64,000 nt of DNA from the NCBI GenBank assembly GCA_026129765.1, contig JAHCHP010000010.1:1-64000 (forward strand). Direction: 5' to 3'. The notes beneath the pieces are model-generated. The model was not told the DNA's origin and made no database searches. It saw only the letters and a list, made by a program, of their open reading frames with translations. Origin of the DNA: Fimbriimonadia bacterium. GTDB lineage: Bacteria; Armatimonadota; Fimbriimonadia; Fimbriimonadales; GBS-DC. The position numbers and the translations under genes were made by a program. How positions within the stretch are numbered: the first letter of the stretch is position 1; every line of letters starts with the position of its first letter. Positions 54,009-63,031 of the stretch are shown in pieces.

Positions 54009-55022
54009 GTGGCAATTAGAATAGGAATCAACGGATTTGGGCGTATTGGACGCATCACCCTGCGCGCGATACGCGAACGGTATGGGAATGAATTTGATGT
54101 CGTCGCGATCAACGATTTGACCGACGCTCACAGCAACGCGCACCTCTTCAAATACGACACGACTTACGGCGTCTATCCCGGCACCGTGAAAGCGGAAGAG
54201 AAGGCGATTTTTATCGATGGCGACCGCTTGCAGGTTTTCGCGGAGCGCGACCCCAGCGCAATCCCCTGGGGTGATGTGGGCGCAGACATCGTGATTGAAT
54301 CAACCGGGTTCTTCACCGACGCGGAGAAGGCGAGCGCGCACCTGAAAAGCGGCGCGAAGAAAGTGATTATCAGCGCGCCTGCCAAAAACGAAGACATTAC
54401 ACTGGTGATGGGCGTGAATCACGAGAAATATGACCCTGCTTCTCATCATGTGGTTTCTAATGCGTCCTGCACAACCAACTGCCTCGCGCCAGTGGCTAAA
54501 GTGTTGAACGACACCTTTGGAATCGAGCAAGGCATTATGACCACGGTCCACTCGTACACGAACGACCAGAAGATTCAGGATCAGGTTCACAGCGACTTAC
54601 GGCGCGCGCGCGCGGCTGCCGCGAACATTATTCCGACCTCGACCGGCGCGGCGAAGGCGATCTACCTCGCGCTGCCAGAGTTAAAAGGCAAGTTGAACGG
54701 AGTCGCGCTGCGAGTCCCAACCCTCACGGTTTCACTGGTGGATTTGGTGGTCACCACTGCCAAACCGGTTTCGGTGGAATCGGCCAATGCCGCTTTCAAA
54801 GCCGCTGCGGAGGGAGCCTTGCAGGGCTATCTGGGTGTGGAGGAAGCGGAGTTGGTCTCCAGTGATTTCCGGGGCGACTCGCGTTCTTCTATTGTGGATT
54901 TACCTTCCACGATGGCGATGGGCGATCATATGTTGAAGGTTTTCTCGTGGTATGACAACGAGTGGGGCTACTCTTGCCGCGTGGGCGATTTGGCGAAATA
55001 TATGTCCGAGAAAGGTCTCTAA
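54009..55022 (+). CDS. gap: Glyceraldehyde-3-phosphate dehydrogenase
   Basis: 337 residues. NAD site INGFGRIGR, catalytic cysteine in [17 protein letters not shown], substrate residues in [10 protein letters not shown] and C-terminal WYDNEWGYS. Glycolytic/gluconeogenic enzyme. GTG start with AGGAGG 6 nt upstream. pgk and tpi are not adjacent. Confidence 0.97.
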   Translation: MAIRIGINGFGRIGRITLRAIRERYGNEFDVVAINDLTDAHSNAHLFKYDTTYGVYPGTVKAEEKAIFIDGDRLQVFAERDPSAIPWGDVGADIVIESTGFFTDAEKASAHLKSGAKKVIISAPAKNEDITLVMGVNHEKYDPASHHVVSNASCTTNCLAPVAKVLNDTFGIEQGIMTTVHSYTNDQKIQDQVHSDLRRARAAAANIIPTSTGAAKAIYLALPELKGKLNGVALRVPTLTVSLVDLVVTTAKPVSVESANAAFKAAAEGALQGYLGVEEAELVSSDFRGDSRSSIVDLPSTMAMGDHMLKVFSWYDNEWGYSCRVGDLAKYMSEKGL

Positions 55023-55031
55023 TCTGATGTG

Positions 55032-55059
55032 GTCAGGGCGGGGAATACCTCGCCCTGAC
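55032..55059 (+). terminator. gap: Hairpin after gap
   Basis: GTCAGGGCG and CGCCCTGAC pair perfectly over 9 bp with a 10-nt loop. No T-run, so factor-dependent termination or transcript protection is as likely as intrinsic termination. Confidence 0.45.
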
Positions 55060-55160
55060 AGAGAGCGGTAAATACAGAGAACTGCCCTCCGTCTCTGAAC
55101 AACCGCGAGTGGCAGTCTCTCAACTTCAACAGCAGATGCCTCGGCTACGCTCGGCATGAC

Positions 55161-55206
55161 AGAACCCCCTTCCCAGCCTTCCCCCTGCAAGCAAGGGGAA
55201 GGAGTT
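55161..55206 (+). repeat. Dispersed element C, diverged copy
   Basis: CCTTCCCCCTGCAAGCAAGG continuing GGAAGG; paired ends CCTTCCCC/GGGGAAGG keep the hairpin with changed bases on both sides (compensatory). Preceded by ACGCTCGGCATGACAG, a trace of element B. Confidence 0.7.
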
Positions 55207-55218
55207 AGAATTCAGAAA

Positions 55219-55255
55219 GTCAACCTGAGCGAAGCGAATGGGTCTGCTTTTCAAC
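55219..55255 (+). repeat. Dispersed element B, diverged copy
   Basis: GTCAACCTGAGCGAAGCGAA then TGGGTCTGCTTTTCAA. Overlaps neither gene; lies just before the stop of the surface protein. Confidence 0.65.
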
Positions 55256-55293
55256 GGCATCCCATTGGCTTGCTGACTAACAATATCTCCAAC

Positions 55294-57324
55294 TCATTTT
55301 GGCGATTCCAGTTTTCGCTGGGGCGGCTCTTGAAGTTGGAGCGGTGGGAAGTAATGGACGCTCTTTTCCTTCGGCTGCCCATAAACCTCAGGATGCAAGT
55401 ATTTTCCCCGCTCCCTTTCTGATTTATTCTCCTCCACCGGGATGCGGTACTGGTTCGCATAGGGGTCTTGACGAATGCCGGTTACTTGCCAAGAGACCTC
55501 AATGTTCGGTTTGTCTGTGCGGATGACGAAGCGATTGCCCTGAATCTTTTGCGCGATGATTGCCTGCGCAAACTCTCCAATGACCGTCAACTGATACCGA
55601 AAATCGCGGTTCAGCGTTTCGAACCATTCGGGCAGTTCCACAACTGCGAAACCGTCCTTGCCTGTGATCGTGTTGCCGTTATAGACATTCATCATATCGG
55701 GCGACTCCACGAAAGAGTGGTAAAGGTATTTATTCTCTGGGTCTAAGGGGTGATCGATTTTAAACGAACCGCCTCCCTTAGATAAGTTGCCTGTTACAGC
55801 AGCGCGACCATTGAAATAGCCTGCATAACCATCTGTGGAAACCGCTGTTCCAACCACCCCATAAGTCAAACCGCTATTGGCATTTGCTGAACCAAAAACA
55901 CCAATCCCGTCGACGCTGGCTGACTGTCCAGCTACCCCGTAAGCCAAGCCGGTAGTGGAATAAGCGATACCGATCATACCCCTGCCGTTCGGCGAATGAA
56001 CAGCGCCTGTTACCCCAGTCGTTACTCCAGAGGTCGCCGTTGCATTCCCTTTCACTCCCTCTCCACTTGAACTTGCCGATTGTCCGAGCAATCCAACGGC
56101 TGAGCCTGAGGCGGCATATGCAAACCCGGCGACACCCGTCCCTAAAGTGCTTAAAGTTTCACCTGCTACACCAAAATTAGCTCCGACAGTGGAATTAACT
56201 TTTCCATAAACTCCGACCCCTGCGCCAGAATCAGACTCTCCAAATACGCCTGTTGCCATGGTGCTGCTCGTGGAGCTTGCTTTGCCAAACACTCCGACCC
56301 CTGCGCTACTGGACGTTTCAAAATACCCGCCCCGATTTGCGCCAGTATCGCTCGATGCGATTCCCGCGACAGCGGTTCCTGTTGTACCAGAGACCGTACC
56401 ATACACGCCATAACCGCTGCCATTATGCCTACCCCAAACGCCAATACCTGTTGAAGAAGTGCTTTTGTTATAACCGAACACCCCCGTTGAAAATGCGCCG
56501 GGCGACATTGAGGAAATTTCGCCATAGATTACATAAGCATGCTCCGCCGTTGAATTCGTTACTGCGTGTATGGGATAAATGGGACTGTTCGTTCCGAATC
56601 CCGTGTTGTTAGAGAAGAAACTGCGACCTAAGAAATAGCCCGCATAACCGGACGCGGAATTTGTCAGGGCATACACCCCATAGTTGACGCCTGTATTACG
56701 TGAAGCGACCGCATAGACGCCGGTTCCTGTCGGCGAATCGGCGCGCCCGGTGATCCCCACGCCGAAGCCTGTGGTCGCGCTGGAATGCCCAAACAAACCC
56801 GTTCCGCCCGCCCCCGTGTTCAAAATGCGCGCTGCGGTTCCGCTATTCGCGAAGATATCCAACAAATGCGCAGGGCTTGCGGTTCCGATTCCGACATTGG
56901 TAGAGAAGAAGGAACGCCCGATGAGATAAGCAGCATATCCACTTGGAGAGTTAGTAAGACCGTAGATTCCGTAGTTGACGCCGGTAGTGCTGGTGGCGAC
57001 GCCATACAAGCCGGTTCCTGTAGGAGCCGCGCTCTGTCCCCAGATTCCGGTTGGAAAGCCCGAGGTTCCTGTGGCGATGCCAAAGACGGCTGCGCCGGTG
57101 CCGTTCGTTTGCCCAAACAGCGCCGCCGCGCTACTGCTGGCATTGTTGACGATAAACTGACCGGCGCGCCCGGTGCCGGTGTTAGTGCCTGAAACGGCGG
57201 GAGTTGCGCTGCTGGAGGTACCGCTGAGAGGCTGCGCGATGACGGGTGAAGCGAAGAACCCCAAACTCACGCCTGCAAACAGACATAACCCATAGACCTT
57301 ATGAGACATAAAACTGTTTTTCAT
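55294..57324 (-). CDS. Repeat-rich exported surface protein
   Basis: 676 residues. Signal peptide ends near ASPVIAQP. Residues about 30-515 consist of many short Gly/Ser/Thr units of the form TGVYG-x-S-x-S-x-x-G, with tail-fibre-like NVGIGTASPAHLLDI twice (NVGIGT, TGFGTNSP). From about residue 520 is a non-repeat domain: KIDHPLDPENKYLYHSFVES, PDMMNVYNGNTIT, YQLTVIGEFAQAIIAQKI and IEVSWQVTGIRQDPYANQ, seen on many bacterial surface proteins. Probable fibrous stalk with C-terminal cap. AGGAGG upstream of ATG 57324. Function unknown. Confidence 0.75.
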   Translation of the reverse strand: MKNSFMSHKVYGLCLFAGVSLGFFASPVIAQPLSGTSSSATPAVSGTNTGTGRAGQFIVNNASSSAAALFGQTNGTGAAVFGIATGTSGFPTGIWGQSAAPTGTGLYGVATSTTGVNYGIYGLTNSPSGYAAYLIGRSFFSTNVGIGTASPAHLLDIFANSGTAARILNTGAGGTGLFGHSSATTGFGVGITGRADSPTGTGVYAVASRNTGVNYGVYALTNSASGYAGYFLGRSFFSNNTGFGTNSPIYPIHAVTNSTAEHAYVIYGEISSMSPGAFSTGVFGYNKSTSSTGIGVWGRHNGSGYGVYGTVSGTTGTAVAGIASSDTGANRGGYFETSSSAGVGVFGKASSTSSTMATGVFGESDSGAGVGVYGKVNSTVGANFGVAGETLSTLGTGVAGFAYAASGSAVGLLGQSASSSGEGVKGNATATSGVTTGVTGAVHSPNGRGMIGIAYSTTGLAYGVAGQSASVDGIGVFGSANANSGLTYGVVGTAVSTDGYAGYFNGRAAVTGNLSKGGGSFKIDHPLDPENKYLYHSFVESPDMMNVYNGNTITGKDGFAVVELPEWFETLNRDFRYQLTVIGEFAQAIIAQKIQGNRFVIRTDKPNIEVSWQVTGIRQDPYANQYRIPVEENKSERERGKYLHPEVYGQPKEKSVHYFPPLQLQEPPQRKLESPK

Positions 57325-57435
57325 TGAGACATCTCCTCCTGATTTCAAAGAATGTTGATTCCCGTTAGAAATTATAGGAAAAAATGCTTCGTGACTGCAG
57401 GTTTTTGAGGATTTTTCTCCCGATTCACCCCTTCC

Positions 57436-58461
57436 TCAGTCGATCATAGCTTCCCTGCCGCTCTGCGCGGAACGGTAGGCTGCATCGATAATCTTCGCCA
57501 CTTTCAAAGCATCTTCCGCATGGGAGACAGGCACGCTATTCTGAAGGCAGGCGCGCGCGAAATCCGAGGGCAGGTTACTGATCCCGCGTTCGGGGACAGG
57601 CAGGCTCACATCCCATGGTTCGCTATTCCGGTGGGTGAAGAAAGTGAAGGGATTGAAACGGATACCCCCCTTTGTGCCGAATAGGCGCGCGCCATCGCCG
57701 TAATCCATATTGGATGCCCATGCATGCTCAAATTGCGCGGACGCGCCGTTTTTGAACCGCACCATAAGCGAGGCGTGCTCTTCTACATCATGAATTTGCG
57801 CTGCAGGCGGCGCATCGCCAATGCCCCGAAAGGTGAACGCGCTGACACTTACCGGGTCTGGTGATCCCATTAGATAGAGCGCGGCATCCAAGTCGTAGCA
57901 GATCATATCGTTTATCGCGCCGCCCCCAGCTTTGGAGCGGTCGGTGAACCAAGGCGATTGTTTCAAAATGTCGATGCCAGGGCGTCCCCTGCGCCGATAA
58001 GAGCTGAAACGCGCATAGTAAACCTCGCCCAATTCGCCTTGGTCTACCAGTTTCTTGGCGGCAATGACCGGAGCCCAAAAACGCGCGCGCCCATGACAGA
58101 CCGAAAGAATCACGCCTGCCTCTCCGGCTGCCGCCACCATCTGTGAGGCTTCTCCCGCGTTCATCGCCATCGGTTTCTCGCAAAGGATATGCTTCTTGGC
58201 ATGAGCCGCCGCTACGACCATTTCACAATGCAAAAAAGGAGGCGTGCAAATACTGACCGCATCCACTTCAGGGAACGATAGGAGGTCGCGGTAGTCGGTA
58301 AATGTGGTGTTGATTCCATACTCTTGCGCGGCGCGTTGAAGCGCGTCCGGGTTGATGTCCGCCAGCGCGACAACCTCTGTATCCGGGCAATTCTGGTAAT
58401 CTCTCAGATGCGTATTGGCAATCGTGCCGACGCCGATAATGCCTATTCTTAACGGGCTCAT
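57436..58461 (-). CDS. Gfo/Idh/MocA family oxidoreductase
   Basis: 341 residues. NAD(P) site RIGIIGVGTIANTHL, then EVDAVSICTPPFLHCEMVV and catalytic-lysine motif HILCEKPMAMN. C-terminal sheet domain with AFEFEHAWASNM-like strand. Oxidises or reduces sugars or sugar derivatives; substrate unknown. Ends and starts within 2 nt of the GT4 gene, so co-transcribed. Confidence 0.88.
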   Translation of the reverse strand: MSPLRIGIIGVGTIANTHLRDYQNCPDTEVVALADINPDALQRAAQEYGINTTFTDYRDLLSFPEVDAVSICTPPFLHCEMVVAAAHAKKHILCEKPMAMNAGEASQMVAAAGEAGVILSVCHGRARFWAPVIAAKKLVDQGELGEVYYARFSSYRRRGRPGIDILKQSPWFTDRSKAGGGAINDMICYDLDAALYLMGSPDPVSVSAFTFRGIGDAPPAAQIHDVEEHASLMVRFKNGASAQFEHAWASNMDYGDGARLFGTKGGIRFNPFTFFTHRNSEPWDVSLPVPERGISNLPSDFARACLQNSVPVSHAEDALKVAKIIDAAYRSAQSGREAMID

Positions 58462-58463
58462 GC

Positions 58464-59561
58464 TTATCGTTTCTCCACAAGTTGGTACTGCTGAGCGGTT
58501 TTTTCGACCATATGGCGAATGTCAAACCGTTCAATAATCTGCTGAGCATTGGTTGTTAGACGACGAGATAAATCATGGTCTACCAACATACGGACCATGG
58601 TTTCTCCCAAAGCCGCCGGGTTGTCAGGCGGCATTAGCAGCCCCGTTATCTCATGCTCCACCAAATCGCGATGCTGCTCGATGTCTGAGGCAACGATCGG
58701 TAAACCGCATGCCATCGCCTCCATAATCGCGCTTCCCAACCCCGCATGCGTTGCGGGCGCGGCGAGCAGATCGGCGGCAACATACAGTTCGTTGATATAG
58801 CTGAAATAACCGAAGAAACGGATTTGCCCTGGTTTGGAGGCGCGTGACGCCAGCTTGATGAGTCGCCCGTTGTCGGGACCTTCGCCCGCCATCCATAATT
58901 CTGCTTGGGGCAGGCGCGCCCACACCGTTTCCATCGCTTGGATGGCGGTTCCATATCCTTTTTCTGGCACAAAACGCCCTGCCAACAAGATAATCGGTTT
59001 GTCATCGGTGAGGTAGTATTGGCTGCGAATGGATTCCCGCTCAGGCAATTTCTCAAAGCGTGTCAAATCCATGCCGCCGCCGATCACGACAATTTTTTCT
59101 GACGGCACACCGCCTGCTACCAAGCCCTGGCGGACAGGCTCAGAGACTGCGATGATTTGATGGGGGTATTTCGCGATCCATCGCCAGGCGGCGCGCACGA
59201 CAGCGCTTTGACTGCGCAGGAGATGATGCACGGTCCAAAGCCAAGGTCGCTGATTTTTGTAAGCCAACGCGCTAACCCATCCTGCGCGAACTCCGTGCGC
59301 ATGGATCACATCAAACGACTGGGAGCGCTCAAGCAAGGCGCGCGCCGCGCGCCGGTCGGTCAGCGGATTGGGACGGTCAGTGATGATGTCCGGTCCGATG
59401 AGGGTGGCTTGATAGCCGTAATCGGGCAGGTATTTCAGGATGCCCTGCACATGGCTCAGCATCCCGCCCGCTGCTGGTCGCACCACCACTAACACCTTTT
59501 TGATATGGTCAGGAGGCGCGTTGGTTTCGGTCTCTGGCGAAGGATAGGTCTCGGTTTTCAT
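58464..59561 (-). CDS. GT4-type glycosyltransferase
   Basis: 365 residues, GT-B. RPAAGGMLSHVQGILKYL, IIAVSEPVRQGLVAGGV, ILLAGRFVPEKGYGTAIQAM and the donor site LGSAIMEAMACGLPIVASDI. The KRFEKL/EKIVVIGGGMDLTRF segment is typical. No signal peptide. May cooperate with the oxidoreductase that modifies its donor sugar. Confidence 0.9.
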   Translation of the reverse strand: MKTETYPSPETETNAPPDHIKKVLVVVRPAAGGMLSHVQGILKYLPDYGYQATLIGPDIITDRPNPLTDRRAARALLERSQSFDVIHAHGVRAGWVSALAYKNQRPWLWTVHHLLRSQSAVVRAAWRWIAKYPHQIIAVSEPVRQGLVAGGVPSEKIVVIGGGMDLTRFEKLPERESIRSQYYLTDDKPIILLAGRFVPEKGYGTAIQAMETVWARLPQAELWMAGEGPDNGRLIKLASRASKPGQIRFFGYFSYINELYVAADLLAAPATHAGLGSAIMEAMACGLPIVASDIEQHRDLVEHEITGLLMPPDNPAALGETMVRMLVDHDLSRRLTTNAQQIIERFDIRHMVEKTAQQYQLVEKR

Positions 59562-59579
59562 AAGGCTGCAATCAATATG

Positions 59580-60536
59580 TTATCTGGGTACTGGCACAGT
59601 CTCCAGCAATCCCTGCAATATCCGGTCTGCGTTCAGCCCTTCGACTTCCGCTTCCGGTTTCAACACTAAGCGATGCCTTAACACCGGCAGCGCCAAGCGT
59701 TTCACATCATCAGGGGTCACAAAGTCGCGCCCGCGCATGGCTGCCAGCGCTTTGCTTGCCAACAGCAGCGCGATTCCCGCGCGGGGGCTTCCCCCCACCA
59801 CTAAATAGTCGCTTTGGCGCGTTTTGCGGACGATTTGGAGCAGATAGTTCATCACTGGCTCTTCCACATTCACGTCTGCTACAATCGCTCGGCAACGCTC
59901 CAACTCTTCTGCGCTGAGCGCGCGCTCTAATCCTGCCTCTTCTAATCGCTGGGACCGAAATCCGCTTTGGTGGAGGTTCAAGACTGCCTGTTCCTCGGAT
60001 TCGGTGGGATAATCGACCAAAATCTTGAGCAGGAAACGGTCCAACTGCGCTTCGGGCAATGGGTAGGTTCCCTCATACTCAATCGGGTTTTGGGTCGCGA
60101 ACACGATGAAGGGCTTGGGCAGCGGATGCGAAATCCCATCGATAGTGACCTTGCGCTCTTCCATCGCTTCCAGCAGCGCCGATTGTGTTTTGGGCGGGGT
60201 CCGGTTGATTTCATCCGCCAATAAGACATGGGTAAACAGCGGTCCTTTTCGGACGCTAAAATCGTTGGTTCTGGTATCATAGATGGTGGTGCCGATCACA
60301 TCGGATGGCATCAGGTCGGGCGTAAATTGGATTCGCTTGAACTCCAATCCCAACGTTGAGGCAATCACTCGGACCATTAAGGTTTTCGCGACTCCGGGAA
60401 CCCCCTCCAACAGCGCATGCCCATCCGCCAGCAGCGCGATCATGACCTGTTCAACAACCGCTTCCTGCCCAATAATGACGCGGCTCGTCTGCGCGCGCGC
60501 GCGCTCCATCAAAGCCGATAATTCCGCTAATTCCAA
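59580..60536 (-). CDS. MoxR-family AAA+ ATPase
   Basis: 318 residues. Walker A LLEGVPGVAKTLMV, Walker B HVLLADEINRTPPKTQSALLEAM, FATQNPIEYEGTYPLPEAQ and sensor PEAQLDRFLLKI. MoxR proteins assemble or activate partners, usually with adjacent DUF58 and VWA genes, but none lie here. TTG at 60536 gives the usual N-terminus (ELAELSALMERARAQTSRVI); a further TTG at 60620 is less likely. Confidence 0.87.
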   Translation of the reverse strand: MELAELSALMERARAQTSRVIIGQEAVVEQVMIALLADGHALLEGVPGVAKTLMVRVIASTLGLEFKRIQFTPDLMPSDVIGTTIYDTRTNDFSVRKGPLFTHVLLADEINRTPPKTQSALLEAMEERKVTIDGISHPLPKPFIVFATQNPIEYEGTYPLPEAQLDRFLLKILVDYPTESEEQAVLNLHQSGFRSQRLEEAGLERALSAEELERCRAIVADVNVEEPVMNYLLQIVRKTRQSDYLVVGGSPRAGIALLLASKALAAMRGRDFVTPDDVKRLALPVLRHRLVLKPEAEVEGLNADRILQGLLETVPVPR

Positions 60537-60652
60537 ACCCGACCCCCATGTAAATTCACATCTCGGTAGATTCGCGAGTATTTGCTGGACTCCTGCCTCC
60601 CGTAAAGAAAAGGCTCTCAAAAGCCAAAATATCTTATGGAAGGAGCTACATT

Positions 60653-61231
60653 ATGGTATGGAAGGGATTATTGGGCTTAGGAATAGCCCTCACAATGGGC
60701 AGCGCGCAGGCGGCAGGCAGCGATTTGAATCTGCCCTTGAGCGCGGCAGGTTATACCCCCGAAACTTACAGCAAAATTGTTTATCGCGCGCTGGATTTAA
60801 CCAATGAAGCGCGAATTCTTCACGGACTGCCCCCCCTCCTCTGGAATGCATCGCTGAGTCAAGCGGCGGCTTGGAAAGCGCAGGATATGGCGTTTACAGG
60901 CGCGGTGGAACATTTGGACCAGTTCGGACGCAGGGTCGATGCGCGCGCAATTCAGTTTGGTTATGATCAATTTGAATGGCTGGGCGAGAACCTGGCTGGC
61001 GGTTTCCGCGACCCTGAGCGCGTGGTTCAGGCATGGTTGAACAGCCCCAAACACCGGGATAATCTGCTTCGTCCTGAATTCCAAGAAGTCGGTATCGCGT
61101 TGGTTCACGACCCCCATTCCCCTCATCAATATTACTGGGTTCAAGTATTTGGTTCTGAGGACCACCCGTCGGGTATAATGGAGTGGACGGAGGGTTACCA
61201 CTATGCAAATGATGGTGAATTGGAATGGTGA
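60653..61231 (+). CDS. Exported CAP-domain (SCP/PR1) protein
   Basis: 192 residues with a signal peptide (GSAQAAGSD). CAP core: LTNEARILHGLPPLLWNASL, AVEHLDQFGRRV, LGENLAGGF, VVQAWLNSPKHRDNLLRPEF and YYWVQVFG, with the two histidine/glutamate positions of the cavity. Role unknown; often envelope or sporulation-associated. AAGGAG before the ATG. Its last 29 nt overlap the aminotransferase start. Confidence 0.88.
   Translation: MVWKGLLGLGIALTMGSAQAAGSDLNLPLSAAGYTPETYSKIVYRALDLTNEARILHGLPPLLWNASLSQAAAWKAQDMAFTGAVEHLDQFGRRVDARAIQFGYDQFEWLGENLAGGFRDPERVVQAWLNSPKHRDNLLRPEFQEVGIALVHDPHSPHQYYWVQVFGSEDHPSGIMEWTEGYHYANDGELEW
61172..61179 (+). promoter_or_regulatory. Extended -10 box for ilvE inside the CAP gene
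   Basis: GGTATAAT, hexamer 61174-61179, in the last codons of the CAP gene. GGAGG at 61189-61193 then ATG 61203. Confidence 0.5.
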
Positions 61232-62087
61232 ATTGATGCCATTAGAAGAAGCGCGCATTCCCGTTTTCGATCACGCTTATCTCTACGGAGATGGTTTATT
61301 TGAAGGCATCCGCATCTACAACCGCCAGATTTTCAGATTAGACGATCACTTGAACCGACTCTATCATGGATGGCGGCACTTGGGTTTCAACGAGACTTTA
61401 GCGTATGAGGATTTGAAGCAGCGCGTCATTGATACTGCTCAGAAAGCCAATGCGGAAAATGCCTACATCCGAATATCGGTTTCACGGGGAACCGGAATCG
61501 GGCTGGACCCTCGGAAAATCGATCAAACGCCGAATGTGATGATCGCCATTACCCGGCTGAATCTCTATCCCCAAGAGTTGTATGAGACAGGGGTCGCGGT
61601 CGTTACGGTCTCCACGCGAGTCATGAATCCCGACGCGCTGGACCCGCGCTTGAAAACGATTGGACGGTATGTCAGCAATATCCAAGCCAAAGTGGAAGCG
61701 AACCGTCAGAACGCGGGTGAAGGATTGATGCTGAACGCGCAGGGCTATGTGGCGGAAGCGACCGGCGACAACATCTTCATTGTATGCGACGGCGAAATTT
61801 TGACACCGCCCCCAGCGGCTGGGCTTCTGAAGGGCATTACCCGCGCAACCGCTATGGAATTGGCGGATCAGTTGGGTTATGTCTGCCGGGAAGAGTGGTT
61901 GACCCTGCACGATGTGTACGCCGCGGACGAAGCGTTTCTGACGGGTACGGCGGCGGAAATCATCCCGATGGTCTCATTGGATCACCGACCGATTGGCGAC
62001 GGCAAACCGGGAACGATGACGCTCCGGGTGATGAAGGCATTCCGGGAGATCACTTCCGAAGCGGGCGTGATGGTTGGCGCCCGGTAA
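61203..62087 (+). CDS. ilvE: Branched-chain amino-acid aminotransferase
   Basis: 294 residues, fold type IV PLP enzyme. VFDHAYLYGDGLFEGIRIYN, then LKTIGRYVSNIQAKVEA with the likely PLP lysine, and TGDNIFIVCDGEILTP. D-amino-acid aminotransferase or aminodeoxychorismate lyase are less likely but cannot be excluded. GGAGG 9 nt before the ATG 61203 decides the start. Starts inside the CAP gene. Confidence 0.85.
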   Translation: MQMMVNWNGELMPLEEARIPVFDHAYLYGDGLFEGIRIYNRQIFRLDDHLNRLYHGWRHLGFNETLAYEDLKQRVIDTAQKANAENAYIRISVSRGTGIGLDPRKIDQTPNVMIAITRLNLYPQELYETGVAVVTVSTRVMNPDALDPRLKTIGRYVSNIQAKVEANRQNAGEGLMLNAQGYVAEATGDNIFIVCDGEILTPPPAAGLLKGITRATAMELADQLGYVCREEWLTLHDVYAADEAFLTGTAAEIIPMVSLDHRPIGDGKPGTMTLRVMKAFREITSEAGVMVGAR

Positions 62088-62090
62088 ACT

Positions 62091-62351
62091 ATGCGCTGCG
62101 AAAACTGCGATCGTGTTGCCGTTATCACGGTAAAAGCGGTGGTCAAACTCGCGCTTTGCCGCGCTTGCGCGGACCGGTGGGGGCGCGCCCAAGCGAATCT
62201 CCCTTTGGGACAATGGATGCGCAGTCTGGTGGGCGCGCCCCTGCCGCAAGATCAATGCCCCTTATGCGGCTCGACCCAACGTTCTATCCAGGAAACAGGC
62301 TGTTATGGCTGCGCGCTCTGTTACGAACTTTTCCCGCTCGAACGGGTATAG
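62091..62351 (+). CDS. McsA-like zinc-finger protein, no UVR domain
   Basis: 86 residues. Two paired knuckles, CENC/CRAC near the N-terminus and CPLC/CYGCALCYELF near the end. The second block (PLCGSTQRSIQETGCYGCAL) resembles the N-terminal zinc finger of McsA, the protein-arginine kinase activator, but the UVR tail is missing. No mcsB or clpC nearby. Begins 3 nt after ilvE; probably co-transcribed. Confidence 0.7.
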   Translation: MRCENCDRVAVITVKAVVKLALCRACADRWGRAQANLPLGQWMRSLVGAPLPQDQCPLCGSTQRSIQETGCYGCALCYELFPLERV

Positions 62352-62352
62352 T
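62345..62352 (+). promoter_or_regulatory. Extended -10 box before the Lon-N gene
   Basis: GGTATAGT, hexamer 62347-62352, 20 nt before the ATG at 62373, overlapping the stop of the preceding zinc-finger gene. Confidence 0.45.
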
Positions 62353-62372
62353 ATATCCCGCAGGTAAAAACC

Positions 62373-63029
62373 ATGAATCGAACAAAATTGGTACCGCTTT
62401 TTCCGCTGAACACCGTTTTATTTCCTCATGCGGCTGTGCCTCTTCAAATTTTCGAGGAACGCTATTTAAGAATGGTGAATGACTGCATTGAAAATGACAG
62501 CGAGTTCGGCATTGTGTTGATTCGTTCAGGTGAGGAAGCCGGAGGCAGCGCAGAACCCTATGAGGTAGGCACCCTGGCGCGCATCACTCGTCTCCAACAT
62601 TTAGAGGGCGGGAGGCTTTACCTGCTGGCGCTGGGAGAGCAGCGTTTCCGGGTGCTTCAGTTGGTTCATGAGCTTCCCTACCTGCAAGCCATTGTGGAGA
62701 TTTGGGATGAGAACCCCGACACGGAAGGCGTCAGTGATGAGTTAGCCGTGGAAGTGGCTGCTTTCTTTGAGAGCTATCTGCAGCAGCGTTTAAGCCGTTT
62801 TGGTGTAGAAACCTCCCGCGTGGAACTGCCCGACAATCCGACCCAGTTATCTTTTGCGGTGGCATCCACGCTTCAAACAACGCTTTCTTTTAAGCAGTAC
62901 CTTCTGGAACTGCAAGATACTTCTGAGCGGCTGCGCCTCCTGTTGAAGGTGCTTCAGGATCAAACGGAGGTATCCTACACGCAAACCTATGATCCGGACG
63001 AGTGGGAACTATATCTCTCTCGCAATTAA
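62373..63029 (+). CDS. LON substrate-binding domain protein
   Basis: 218 residues. Lon N-terminal domain only: LVPLFPLNTVLFPHAAVPLQI, FEERYLRMVNDCIEND, FGIVLIRSGEEAG and GRLYLLALGEQRFRVL, followed by a helical end. No AAA or protease part, so it resembles the stand-alone LON proteins found next to peptidases. Function unclear. Confidence 0.85.
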   Translation: MNRTKLVPLFPLNTVLFPHAAVPLQIFEERYLRMVNDCIENDSEFGIVLIRSGEEAGGSAEPYEVGTLARITRLQHLEGGRLYLLALGEQRFRVLQLVHELPYLQAIVEIWDENPDTEGVSDELAVEVAAFFESYLQQRLSRFGVETSRVELPDNPTQLSFAVASTLQTTLSFKQYLLELQDTSERLRLLLKVLQDQTEVSYTQTYDPDEWELYLSRN

Positions 63030-63031
63030 CT

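Noticed and set aside
55294-57324. Phage tail fibre / prophage
   Set aside because: Tail-fibre-like GIGT-x-SP units are present, but there is a signal peptide and no other phage gene nearby.
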